Source: an uncultured Clostridia bacterium | GTDB lineage: Bacteria > Bacillota > Clostridia > Oscillospirales > Ruminococcaceae | Assembly: GCA_947627985.1 (NCBI GenBank) | Contig: CANQYD010000001.1 | Span: 1 to 64,000, forward strand | Length of the DNA: 64,000 nt | Direction of reading: 5' to 3' | Notes under the pieces: generated by a model | Told to the model about the DNA's origin: nothing | Database searches by the model: none | The model's input: the letters and a program-made list of their open reading frames with translations, nothing else | Position numbers and translations under genes: made by a program | Part shown: one piece after another, positions 15,626 to 23,541 of the stretch | Position numbering within the stretch: position 1 is the stretch's first letter | How the letters are laid out: each line of letters opens with the position of its first letter

Positions 15626-15685
15626 GTCTATAATTATAGACCAAGTCTGTAAGCATAGTCTATCACAATAGACCGGGGTTGTCAA
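15626..15685 (-). promoter_or_regulatory. blaI-like promoter with two operator dyads
   Basis: On the minus strand TTGACA (15680-15685) and TAGACT (15657-15662) are 17 bases apart. The perfect 16-bp palindrome GTCTATAATTATAGAC occupies 15626-15641, and GTCTATCACAATAGAC, the same GTCTAT-4-ATAGAC dyad, occupies 15658-15673 over the -10 box. Their centres are 32 bases apart, three helical turns, so two dimers would sit on one face of the DNA. Confidence 0.85.
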
Positions 15686-15757
15686 GGGGGTAAATTAGAA
15701 AATTTTATGTTGTGATTTAAAGGAGTTCTTACGCTCACTATTGCTGAAATTTTCGCG

Positions 15758-16177
15758 TTTGCAGTCGGCATTCTTGGCGCCGAGCTTCGCGTAGCGGAAG
15801 GAATGGTCGCAAAGACAGTATTTTTCGGTGGTCGAGAGATACTTTTTGCCCTTGATAAGAAAATCTGCCACCCTGTCCATCAGAACGGTGTTGCGGATCT
15901 TTTATTTCCGGCGAATGTCGCGGACTATCAGCGTGTTGAAAACTTCCACGATGTAATCATACTTCGCCTCGCGGTCTTTATAAACGTAAGAGCCCGCCAT
16001 GCCGCCCTCGGTGACGTACTTGTCGAAAGCTGCGTAGAAGTCGGTATATTCAAAGTACTTAACATATTCGGCGAACGAAAAGGGGTAGACCCTTATCTCA
16101 AAAGTCCTCCCCGTGAACAGCGTGGCGAGGTCTGAGCTGAGCAAAAAAGCGTTTGAGCCTGTTATATAAATGACGAT
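15758..16177 (-). pseudogene. AAA ATPase (DUF4143 type) fragment
   Basis: The readable part begins IVIYITGSNAFLLSSDLATLFTGRTFEIRVYPFSF and goes on to VEVFNTLIVRDIRR, typical of the archaeal-type ATPase plus DUF4143 family. The frame is then broken by TAA, continues in phase as KIRNTVLMDRVADFLI, and jumps to KGKKYLSTTEKYCLCDHSFRYAKLGAKN. Walker A and the C-terminal nuclease-like part are missing. A short product of 80 residues from 16144 is conceivable but not expected to function. Confidence 0.8.
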
Positions 16178-16277
16178 TTTTTGAATCGTGCAACATATTT
16201 GTTTCCCAAAATCAAGTTTTTCCTAAAATTGGGAAATAAAATTACTCTTTCGATCTATTCAGCTTTATAAATCATAA

Positions 16278-16311
16278 ATCCCCAGCCGAAGCTCACACCC
16301 CGGCTGGGGAT
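16278..16311 (-). terminator. Terminator of the spore-protein gene
   Basis: ATCCCCAGCCG (16278-16288) pairs perfectly with CGGCTGGGGAT (16301-16311), followed on the minus strand by a T-rich stretch. Confidence 0.75.
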
Positions 16312-16323
16312 CATTTTTAGTGC

Positions 16324-16370
16324 CTCTTAGCGCACATTACCGCTCTTGTAAGCGTCGATCATTTTCTTGA
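16324..16370 (-). repeat. 47-bp direct repeat of the SASP 3' end, copy 2
   Basis: This is the 3' end of the intact spore-protein gene and matches 1391-1437 at 46 of 47 positions in the same orientation, 14.9 kb away. Confidence 0.8.
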
Positions 16371-16515
16371 CCATCTGTCCGCCGATAGAGCCGGCCTGAC
16401 GGGAGGTCAGGTCGCCGTTGTAACCGTTTTTGAGGTTGACGCCAACCTCATTCGCAGCTTCCATCTTGAACTGCTCGAGGGTCTGTCTGCCCTGATCGCT
16501 GGTAATACCCTTCAT
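16327..16515 (-). CDS. Small acid-soluble spore protein, alpha/beta type
   Basis: The 62-residue product from ATG 16515 (AAAGGAG upstream) has both family signatures: FKMEAANEVGV at residues 16-26, which contains the cleavage site of the germination protease GPR, and GDLTSRQAGSIGGQMVKKMI in the C-terminal half. These proteins coat spore DNA and force it into an A-like form that resists UV and heat. The gene stands alone with its own terminator. Its 3' end is duplicated at 1391. Confidence 0.92.
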   Translation of the reverse strand: MKGITSDQGRQTLEQFKMEAANEVGVNLKNGYNGDLTSRQAGSIGGQMVKKMIDAYKSGNVR

Positions 16516-16764
16516 TTGTAACACTCCTTTATAGAAAAAGCAAAGCTTTCCATATTTGTATGCAAAAGCATAAAGTGCCCGGCGAGCGCCGCGAAGGGCA
16601 TTTGCGCTCCGCAGCTTTTCGCCTGCATGATTATTATAGCCAAGGCAAGCTTTAATATTTGAGGTAATTTTTGAAAATTTTTTGATATATTTATGCCCGC
16701 CCAACTGCCTCACAAAAGCCTTCAGCGATAATCATACCGAACTTTTTCATCATCTGCGACGCGC

Positions 16765-17673
16765 TCATCTTGCCGAGCCAACGATCTCTCTCGCTCTTTT
16801 CCCCATCTCCTCCGCCGCGTCCCTCTTCCCCAGCTCGATCTTGTCCCTGATCGCCTCCTGCGAGAAGCTGAGCATTCCGAGCAGCCCGAGGTCCTCAGAA
16901 GGCTTGATCACCGCAAAATCGCAGCCGGGATAGATTTTCTCAAAGTCCTTCGGCTCGTTTTTATAATCCCTGACGTCGTTCAGATTAAACCTGTGATCGA
17001 GCGCTATGATCACGATCTTACGGTAGCCTCTTTCATAAAGCGGCTCGACCGGGGTGTTCCCGAATTTTGAGATCCCGCCGTCGAAATACTCCGCGCCGTC
17101 GTAATTTTCCGAGCCGTAAATAAGCGGCAGCGACGACGTCGCTAAAAGCAGGGAAAGCACCTCCTCCGGCGGCTTTTCTTTGATATTTTTATATTCGATA
17201 TCTCCGCCCAGCAGCCCCTTCTGAACGGCAACGAAAACGTCCGGCTTTGCGTCCCTGAGTTTTTCAAGAGGCACATATTTTTTGATAAGATCGACAAGCC
17301 CCGTCCTTGCTGCGATACCCTTTTTAAGCGACGGTTTGCCGGTCTTTACGGCGGCTTTTAATATCTCCCTGACGGTGTGACCCTCCTCAAATTCGTCAAG
17401 CGCGTTATTTAAAACCTCCGTCAGATCGACGCTCGGTCCGAGCATGTTTTCATAATTCACCTCGCCCCAGATTTTTTTGGCATTTTCAAGGTCCCCGAGC
17501 GCAAACAGCACCGCATTCAGCCCGCCTACAGACGTACCCGAGATCGCGCCGACTTTATCCAAAAACCCGAATTTATCGAGCCCTTCCCATACCCCGATCT
17601 CATATGCTCCCTTGCCTCCGCCTCCGCATAAAACAAGCCCGATTTTGTCCTTGATTATGCTTTCCTTCATCAT
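16765..17673 (-). CDS. Patatin-like phospholipase / esterase
   Basis: The protein of about 302 residues has the oxyanion loop LVLCGGGGKGAYEIG, the nucleophile elbow GTSVGG and the catalytic aspartate in YFDGGIS, so the Ser-Asp dyad is complete. It is cytoplasmic and probably an acyl hydrolase of unknown substrate. I prefer ATG 17673, with AAAGAGGG just upstream; ATG 17697 would add eight residues. No partner genes adjoin it. Confidence 0.85.
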   Translation of the reverse strand: MMKESIIKDKIGLVLCGGGGKGAYEIGVWEGLDKFGFLDKVGAISGTSVGGLNAVLFALGDLENAKKIWGEVNYENMLGPSVDLTEVLNNALDEFEEGHTVREILKAAVKTGKPSLKKGIAARTGLVDLIKKYVPLEKLRDAKPDVFVAVQKGLLGGDIEYKNIKEKPPEEVLSLLLATSSLPLIYGSENYDGAEYFDGGISKFGNTPVEPLYERGYRKIVIIALDHRFNLNDVRDYKNEPKDFEKIYPGCDFAVIKPSEDLGLLGMLSFSQEAIRDKIELGKRDAAEEMGKRAREIVGSAR

Positions 17674-17768
17674 TTTAAAACCCTCTTTCGCCGTCATTCC
17701 CGGAATATTTCATAATTTTTCAATTTGATTGTAACACTAAATATCTGCAAAGTCAATCGCAAAAGCCC

Positions 17769-17797
17769 TTGATTTTTCTGTGACGATGTGATATAAT
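17769..17797 (+). promoter_or_regulatory. galE promoter
   Basis: TTGATT (17769-17774), 17-base spacer, TATAAT (17792-17797), about 40 bases before the start codon. Confidence 0.75.
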
Positions 17798-17839
17798 TTC
17801 ATAAAAGCGCACCGAAATAATCTCGAAAGGATGAATATT

Positions 17840-18871
17840 ATGAAGATTCTTGTCACCGGAGGAGCGGGATATATCGGCTCCCACACGGTTTTGCAGCTTC
17901 TTGAGAAGGGCTATGAGGTCGTCGTCTTCGACAATCTCTCAAATTCGAGCGAAGAGGCTCTTAAGCGGGTCGAGAAGATCACCGGCAAAAAAGTAAAATT
18001 TTACAAGGCGGATATGTGCGTCCCCGAGGATTTGGAGAAGATTTTTTCCGAAAATCCCGGCATCGACTCTGTGATCCACTTTGCCGGTCTGAAAGCCGTC
18101 GCGGTATCGGTCTCCCAGCCGGTGGAATACTATAAAAACAACATCTGCGGCACCTTAAACCTCATCGAAGCGATGAAGAAATACAACGTCAAAAACTTCA
18201 TCTTCTCCTCATCGGCAACGGTCTACGGCGTACCCGCGGAGCTTCCCATCACCGAGAGCTGCCCCAAAGGCACCTGCACCAATCCCTACGGCTGGACAAA
18301 GTGGATGATCGAGCAGATTCTGACCGACGTACAGACCGCAAACCCCGACTGGAACGTCATTCTTCTGAGATATTTCAACCCCGTCGGCGCGCATGAGAGC
18401 GGCATGATAGGGGAGGACCCGCAGGGCGTCCCGAACAACCTGACACCCTATATCGCGCAGGTAGCCGTCGGCAGACGTCCGCATTTAAACGTCAACGGCA
18501 ACGACTACAATACCCCCGACGGCACCGGGGTGAGGGATTATATCCACGTCGTCGATCTCGCCGCCGGTCATATCAAGGCGCTTGAGAAGATTTCCGAGAT
18601 GAGCGGGGGAGTGAAGGTCTATAACCTCGGCACCGGAAAGGGCTCGTCGGTATTTGAAGTCTTGCACGCATACGAGCGCGCCGTGGGTCACGAGCTGCCA
18701 TATGTCATCGCTCCGAGAAGACCCGGCGACACCGACGCATGCTATGCCGACGCCTCGCTTGCAGAGCGCGAACTCGGCTGGAAGGCTGAGAAAGACCTTG
18801 ACGACATGTGCCGCGACAGCTGGAACTGGCAGTCAAAAAATCCCTACGGATATTCCGGCAAGCCGGAGTAA
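17840..18871 (+). CDS. galE: UDP-glucose 4-epimerase
   Basis: The 343-residue enzyme interconverts UDP-glucose and UDP-galactose. It has the NAD-binding loop ILVTGGAGYIGSHT, the FDNLSNS strand end, HFAGLKAVAVSVSQP, the serine in IFSSSATVYG and the YGWTK catalytic Tyr-Lys pair, then LRYFNPVGAHESG and VRDYIHVVDLAAGH. GAAAGG lies 9 bases before ATG 17840 but touches the ATG at 17831, so the later start is preferred. It has its own promoter. Confidence 0.95.
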   Translation: MKILVTGGAGYIGSHTVLQLLEKGYEVVVFDNLSNSSEEALKRVEKITGKKVKFYKADMCVPEDLEKIFSENPGIDSVIHFAGLKAVAVSVSQPVEYYKNNICGTLNLIEAMKKYNVKNFIFSSSATVYGVPAELPITESCPKGTCTNPYGWTKWMIEQILTDVQTANPDWNVILLRYFNPVGAHESGMIGEDPQGVPNNLTPYIAQVAVGRRPHLNVNGNDYNTPDGTGVRDYIHVVDLAAGHIKALEKISEMSGGVKVYNLGTGKGSSVFEVLHAYERAVGHELPYVIAPRRPGDTDACYADASLAERELGWKAEKDLDDMCRDSWNWQSKNPYGYSGKPE

Positions 18872-19067
18872 TTCATAATATCTGCATATTTTTGCAATAA
18901 AAATTTTACATTTGGTCTGCAATAATTCAGATTTTAGAACACAATAGCCTAATATGTGAGAAAAATTTAAGAAAACATTGTTAATTTTGGCTATAGTAAA
19001 TTATCCCTAAGTCATGTATAATATATTTATCAAAAAGCTTATCGCTTTAAAATAAGGAGGTACAATT

Positions 19068-19355
19068 ATGAAGAAAATACTTGCTGTTCTTCTTGCTCTT
19101 GCCATGGTTCTTTCCATGATGACCGTTGCGGCTTTCGCACAGAGCAACGAGAATGAGGAAGAGTCTGAGGAAGTTACCGACGAGACCCCTGCTGTCGATG
19201 TTGAGGAAGAGCCCACGGAAGCTCCCGCTGAGGAGACCCCCGCTGAGACTCCTGCCGAGACTCCCGCCGAGCAGAACCCGACTACCGGTGTTGCTCTTGC
19301 AGTCGTTCCCGCTCTCGTAGCTGCCGCTGCCGCTGTTGTCACCAAGAAGCACTAA
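19068..19355 (+). CDS. Small secreted acidic protein with NPTTG-hydrophobic-basic tail
   Basis: A 95-residue protein: signal peptide (MKKILAVLLALAMVLSMMTVAAFAQ), an acidic low-complexity stretch with PAE(E)TPAE repeats, then NPTTG followed by a hydrophobic segment and KKH at the end. The tail has the layout of a cell-wall sorting signal, with NPTTG in place of LPXTG. After processing only about 50 residues would remain, so it may be a spacer or a wall-anchored charge brush; alternatively the tail is simply a membrane anchor. AAGGAGG lies upstream; TATAAT is at 19017-19022. Confidence 0.75.
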   Translation: MKKILAVLLALAMVLSMMTVAAFAQSNENEEESEEVTDETPAVDVEEEPTEAPAEETPAETPAETPAEQNPTTGVALAVVPALVAAAAAVVTKKH

Positions 19356-19389
19356 TTTAAAAAATCAATGATTTTTGAATAACAGCATG

Positions 19390-19414
19390 CCCCCGGTTTT
19401 CCGGGGGTTTTTAT
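19390..19414 (+). terminator. Rho-independent terminator
   Basis: CCCCCGG (19390-19396), TTTT loop, CCGGGGG (19401-19407), then a run of T. Confidence 0.9.
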
Positions 19415-19476
19415 TTACATAAAAAATCAAAAATCAGCGCGGGAAATGTCATATCCTACAATTCCTTAAAATACTG

Positions 19477-19505
19477 TTGACAACCGCCTTTTTGGGTGTT
19501 AGAAT
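19477..19505 (+). promoter_or_regulatory. fhs promoter
   Basis: TTGACA (19477-19482), 17-base spacer, TAGAAT (19500-19505). Confidence 0.75.
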
Positions 19506-19543
19506 TCAATTACCGACACGAATAATTAAGGAGGACATTTAAA

Positions 19544-21217
19544 ATGTATCTTTCAGACATCGAGATCGCCCAGAAAACCCCGATGAAGCCCATCACCGAG
19601 ATCGCCGGGACAGCGGGCATAGACCCCGAGCAGATCGAGCAGTACGGCAGGTACAAGGCAAAGATCGATTCAAGAAAAATCGTCAATTCCGACAGCAAAA
19701 ACGGCAAGCTCGTTTTGGTGACGGCGATAACCCCCACCTCCGCGGGCGAGGGAAAGACCACCACGACCATCGGTCTTGCGGACGGTTTGAGAAAGATAGG
19801 CAAGAATTCCGTGGTAGCGCTTCGGGAGCCCTCTTTGGGACCGGTTTTCGGCATCAAAGGCGGAGCCGCGGGCGGGGGATATGCTCAGGTCGTCCCGATG
19901 GAGGATATTAACCTTCATTTCACCGGAGATTTTCATGCCATCGGAGCCGCAAACAACCTTCTTGCTGCGATGCTCGACAATCATATATATCAGGGAAACG
20001 CTTTAAACATCGACCCTCGCAGGATCACTTGGAAGCGCTGTGTGGATATGAATGACCGCCAGCTTCGCTTCATCACCGACGGCTTGGGCGGAAAGGCTAA
20101 CGGAACTCCCCGCGAGGACGGCTATGACATCACCGTCGCGAGCGAGATCATGGCGGTGTTCTGCCTTGCGAGCGATATCGACGACCTCAAGGCGAGACTT
20201 TCCCGGATAATCGTCGGCTACACCTATGACGACAAGCCGGTCACGGCAGGGGATTTAAAAGCCGTCGGAGCGATGACGGCGCTCTTAAAAGACGCGATAA
20301 AGCCGAATCTCGTCCAGACTTTGGAGGGGACGCCAGCCATCGTCCACGGCGGTCCTTTTGCAAATATCGCGCACGGCTGCAACTCCATCATAGCGACCAA
20401 AACGGCGCTTAAATTGGGGGATTACGCCATCACCGAAGCCGGCTTCGGAGCCGATCTTGGCGCGGAAAAGTTTTTGGATATAAAATGCAGAATGTCGGGA
20501 CTCACACCCGACGCGGTCGTCGTCGTCGCGACGATAAGAGCCCTGAAAATGCACGGCGGAGTGCCTAAAACCGACCTCGGAAGCGAGAATCTTGATGCTC
20601 TTGAAAAGGGTCTGCCGAATCTTTTAAGGCATGTTTCAAACATCAAAAACGTCTACGGACTGCCGGCTGTCGTCGCCGTGAACCGCTTCCCGACCGACAC
20701 CGACGCCGAGGTGGAGCTGGTCATCAGGAAATGCGGTGAACTCGGGGTCAAGGCGATTTTGTCCGACGTCTGGGCAAAAGGCGGCGAAGGGGGGATTGAG
20801 CTCGCCAAGGAAGTCGTCAGGCTCTGCGACGAGGAGAAGCCCGATTTCAGGTTCTCATATGATCTCGACCTGCCGATCGAGAAGAAGATCGAGGCGGTCG
20901 TGAAGAAGGTCTACGGCGGCTCGGGGATAAGCATTTTGCCAGCCGCGCAGAAGGAGATCGCGAAGCTTACGAGCCTCGGATTTGACAAGTGCCCGGTCTG
21001 CATCGCGAAGACGCAGTACAGCTTCTCCGACGACCCGACGAAATTGGGCGCGCCCGAGGGATTCACGGTGACGGTCAAGACGGTCAAGGTCTCGGCAGGA
21101 GCGGGGTTTGTGGTCGTCCTGACGGGAGATATCCTCACCATGCCCGGGCTGCCGAAAGTCCCGGCAGCGGAGAAGATCGATGTCGATTCTGAGGGCGTAA
21201 TCTCGGGGCTGTTCTGA
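19544..21217 (+). CDS. fhs: Formate-tetrahydrofolate ligase
   Basis: The 557-residue protein is full length. It uses ATP to make 10-formyl-tetrahydrofolate from formate, feeding purine and formyl-Met synthesis and acetogenic or Stickland C1 flow. Visible motifs are [16 protein letters not shown] (P-loop), [38 protein letters not shown] and [19 protein letters not shown] precedes ATG 19544. It stands alone; no other folate gene is adjacent. Confidence 0.96.
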   Translation: MYLSDIEIAQKTPMKPITEIAGTAGIDPEQIEQYGRYKAKIDSRKIVNSDSKNGKLVLVTAITPTSAGEGKTTTTIGLADGLRKIGKNSVVALREPSLGPVFGIKGGAAGGGYAQVVPMEDINLHFTGDFHAIGAANNLLAAMLDNHIYQGNALNIDPRRITWKRCVDMNDRQLRFITDGLGGKANGTPREDGYDITVASEIMAVFCLASDIDDLKARLSRIIVGYTYDDKPVTAGDLKAVGAMTALLKDAIKPNLVQTLEGTPAIVHGGPFANIAHGCNSIIATKTALKLGDYAITEAGFGADLGAEKFLDIKCRMSGLTPDAVVVVATIRALKMHGGVPKTDLGSENLDALEKGLPNLLRHVSNIKNVYGLPAVVAVNRFPTDTDAEVELVIRKCGELGVKAILSDVWAKGGEGGIELAKEVVRLCDEEKPDFRFSYDLDLPIEKKIEAVVKKVYGGSGISILPAAQKEIAKLTSLGFDKCPVCIAKTQYSFSDDPTKLGAPEGFTVTVKTVKVSAGAGFVVVLTGDILTMPGLPKVPAAEKIDVDSEGVISGLF

Positions 21218-21242
21218 TAGAGGGCAGAATTGAGAGGGCAGA

Positions 21243-21920
21243 TGGCAGAGTATAGAAGTTAGAATGTTAGAGGTTAGAAGTCTTGCGCCGAGCCTTGGTC
21301 GGGACAAGGCAAGTTTAGGATCAAGCCCTTTTTAAAGGGCTTGCGGGTTCCAAGGGCAGAGCCCTTGGTCGCTCGTCGCAACGAGCGAAATCCCCAAGCA
21401 AGAATATGTCCGTTTGCGGACATATTCTTGCTTTTTTCGTTCATAAGCGCAGGAGGGGGAATGAAAACAGTCCGGTGGACTGTTTTCATCGGGGGAACCC
21501 TCGCCGGGGGTTCCCCCAACAAAAAACCGGGCGACGAAGTCGCCGGGAGCCGGAGGGGTGTGGGGAACCGTGCAACGGTGCCCCACAGCCGAGCGAAGCG
21601 AGGCAACAAGCCCCTCCCCACCGGGGGAGGGGTTGGGGAGGGGGAATTTAGGAGTGGGGGATAGGGGAGAACCCTTTGCAAAAGGGTTCTCCCCTCGGGT
21701 TTGCCGAGCGAAGCGAGGCAAAATAGCAGAGCATTCGGTAAAATTGCTTTGTCTCACATGGCATAATAAATATACCATGCCGGTTTACAGCGTTAAACTA
21801 TAATAATTCCTGCAAAGTCTCCCACCTTTGAAGGAGAGGGTGCGGTGCCTCTTCCAAACAAAGATAGAAGCAGAAAGTATAAGATAAAAATCTAACCTCT
21901 ACCGTCTAACTTCTAACTTC
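21243..21920. repeat. Intergenic palindrome mosaic A
   Basis: The stretch after fhs has no gene. It is flanked by inverted TTAGAAGTTAGA-type words (21250-21280 and 21891-21920) and filled with hairpins: GCTCGT-CGCA-ACGAGC style at 21371-21386, a long perfect hairpin near 21396-21434, GGCGACGAAGTCGCC at 21531-21545, a GTGGGG...CCCCAC hairpin at 21560-21586, CCCTCCCC/GGGGAGGGG repeats and GGGGAGAACCC...GGGTTCTCCCC near 21664-21693. Related modules occur at 22850-23377. Open frames here are repetitive and have no start signals. Confidence 0.75.
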
Positions 21921-21933
21921 TGTGCGACCAACG

Positions 21934-22036
21934 GGAGCAGGGCGAAGCCCCCGGCGCCTTCGGCGCCGGCTTCCACGGCTTCGCCGTGGAAGCGACCGCG
22001 CTCGCGCGGTCGGGCTTCGCCCGAACCTTCTGCTCC
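21934..22036. repeat. Cloverleaf-like set of nested palindromes
   Basis: Three adjacent hairpins, 21951-21969 (8-bp stem, TTC loop), 21970-21992 (10-bp stem, TTC loop) and 21993-22012 (8-bp stem, CTCG loop), are enclosed by GGGCGAAGCCC (21940-21950) with GGGCTTCGCCC (22012-22022) and further out by GGAGCAG (21934-21940) with CTGCTCC (22030-22036). The result is a symmetrical three-armed fold. No gene product is encoded. Confidence 0.7.
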
Positions 22037-22183
22037 TACCAAACCCGTGTGCTACATGAAAGCCCTGAACCAAGTCCTGATACCCCATCCAATCCTCAGC
22101 AGTAGCAGAAAGAAAAGACAGGAATCCCTCTCGATTTCACACTAACCCCACCGCGTGTCGCATACCCCCTGAGTTACAACTTT

Positions 22184-22233
22184 TTAGCACTCTATTCTTC
22201 CAACTGTTAGCACTCCACCCAATCGACTGCTAA
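22184..22233 (+). promoter_or_regulatory. CIRCE operator (HrcA site) with an extra half-site
   Basis: TTAGCACTC (22207-22215), nine bases, GACTGCTAA (22225-22233) differs from the CIRCE consensus TTAGCACTC-N9-GAGTGCTAA at one position. A second perfect TTAGCACTC lies at 22184-22192 in direct orientation, 23 bases upstream. HrcA repression of the following hsp20 is expected. No clear -10/-35 pair was found nearby. Confidence 0.8.
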
Positions 22234-22377
22234 TTTTCATCATAGCATAACCATTCCATCACAATTTCATCACAATAAGGGGGTATATTGTAATTGTCAA
22301 AAGGAGAAAAGAATCCCCGAGACAAATAAAAAACACAAAACAACATACAATATAGTATCCCGAAGGAGGAAAAAATT

Positions 22378-22812
22378 ATGTTAGTACCTTATGTAAGAAG
22401 AAATCTTTCGTCATTCGATCCGTTCCGTGAGCTCGATGAGCTCGAGAGAGCGTTCTTCGGAAGCCCCGAGGAGAGAAAGGGCGCGCAGTTCTCGACGGAT
22501 ATCCGCGACAACGGCAGCGAGTACCTCTTGGAGGCTGATTTGCCCGGCGTCAAGAAGGAGGATATCCAGCTCGATTTGACCGACAATATCCTGACCATCA
22601 AAGCCGAGCGGCATTCGGAGTATGAGGAGAAGGACAAGAAGGGTAATTATGTGCGCTGCGAGAGGAGCTTCGGTTCGTATCAGAGGAGCTTTGACACCAC
22701 CGGAATCGACGTCGATAAGATCGACGCGGAGTTCAAAGACGGCGTCCTCAAGCTCACCATGCCGAAACTCGTCGAGCAAAAACCCGAGCCCAAGAAGCTG
22801 ACGATCAGGTAA
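22378..22812 (+). CDS. hsp20: Hsp20 small heat-shock protein
   Basis: The 144-residue ATP-independent chaperone has the alpha-crystallin domain from about residue 38 (FSTDIRDNGSEYLLEADLPGVKKEDIQLDL) to VDKIDAEFKDGVLKLTMPK, a short N-terminal arm (SSFDPFRELDELERAFF) and a C-terminal tail without a clear I-x-I motif. It binds unfolding proteins during stress. GAAGGAGG lies upstream. A CIRCE element 145 bases upstream points to HrcA control, unusual for a gene outside the groE/dnaK operons. Confidence 0.93.
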   Translation: MLVPYVRRNLSSFDPFRELDELERAFFGSPEERKGAQFSTDIRDNGSEYLLEADLPGVKKEDIQLDLTDNILTIKAERHSEYEEKDKKGNYVRCERSFGSYQRSFDTTGIDVDKIDAEFKDGVLKLTMPKLVEQKPEPKKLTIR

Positions 22813-23377
22813 GTCAGAAGGCAGATTTGAGATATCAGATGTCAGATTTTTGACAAACCTTGGTCGAGACATGTCAAAAAGGTTTTGCCCCGCTTTTCCT
22901 CAAAAAGCGGGCGGGGTCGAGGGGCAGCGCCCCTCGTCGCCCGTCGCAACGGGCGAAATCCCTGCAGAAAGGACAGCGAGAGCTGTCCTTTCTGCTTTTA
23001 TCGTTCAAAAGAGGGCGACGAAGTTGCCCGAAGCCGGAGGGGCGTGGGGAACCATGCAATGGTGCCCCACATTCGGAAAGGGGTTTGGGGAAAACCCGGC
23101 AGGGGTTGTCCCCACCAAAAAATCTGCGGCGAAGTCGCCCGGGAGCCGAGCGAAGCGAGGCTCAAATGCAACCTCTCCCTTGGAAGAGGGGGCTGGGGGA
23201 GAGGGCAAGCCCCTCCCTGCCGGGGAGGGGTTGGGGAGGGGGAAGCCGGAGGGGTGTGGGGAACCCCGCAGGGGTGCCCCACATTCGGAGGGGGCATGGG
23301 GGAACCCTTGAAAAGGGTTCCCCCAACAAAAGCCGGCGGCGAAGTCGCCCGGAGCCGAGCGAAGAGAGGCAACACAA
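22813..23377. repeat. Intergenic palindrome mosaic B
   Basis: This stretch between hsp20 and the DUF6465 gene contains no gene. It begins with CAGAT-rich words (22822-22850), then AAAAAGG...CCCCGCTTTT (22876-22897), GCCCGTCGCAACGGGC (22939-22954), a long hairpin near 22963-22998, and 27-base GTGGGG...CCCCAC hairpins at 23044-23070 and 23256-23282. Order and flanks follow mosaic A, but stem bases differ in a paired way. From 23378 to 23480 only C-rich unstructured sequence is seen. Confidence 0.75.
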
Positions 23378-23482
23378 TGTTCGTCCTTACCTGCCGCCCC
23401 ATTTCCCCACAAAATCGTTCAAAAATTCATCTGAAATCCCCATTAACACCCTCACAACCCCACCCTCCGCCCCAAAATAATA

Positions 23483-23511
23483 TTGACATTTGAAAAAAAT
23501 GGTGCTATAAT
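23483..23511 (+). promoter_or_regulatory. Promoter of the DUF6465 gene
   Basis: TTGACA (23483-23488), 17-base spacer, TATAAT (23506-23511): a perfect consensus promoter, suggesting strong constitutive expression. Confidence 0.85.
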
Positions 23512-23541
23512 TATCTAAAATATATATTGGAGGTTATACCA

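Noticed and set aside
1..16300. A complete integrative conjugative element
   Set aside because: No relaxase, coupling protein, type IV secretion or intact recombinase gene is present; only remnants and cargo-like genes are seen.
21590..23260. Repeated GGGGAGGGG-type words as a possible CRISPR or minisatellite
   Set aside because: Unit lengths and spacing are irregular and the units are palindromes in varied order, not direct repeats with unique spacers.
21332..23493. Several 80-200 codon frames rich in Gly, Arg, Pro and Ser
   Set aside because: They lie on both strands within the palindrome mosaics, lack start signals, and their repetitive composition comes from the GC-rich hairpins.
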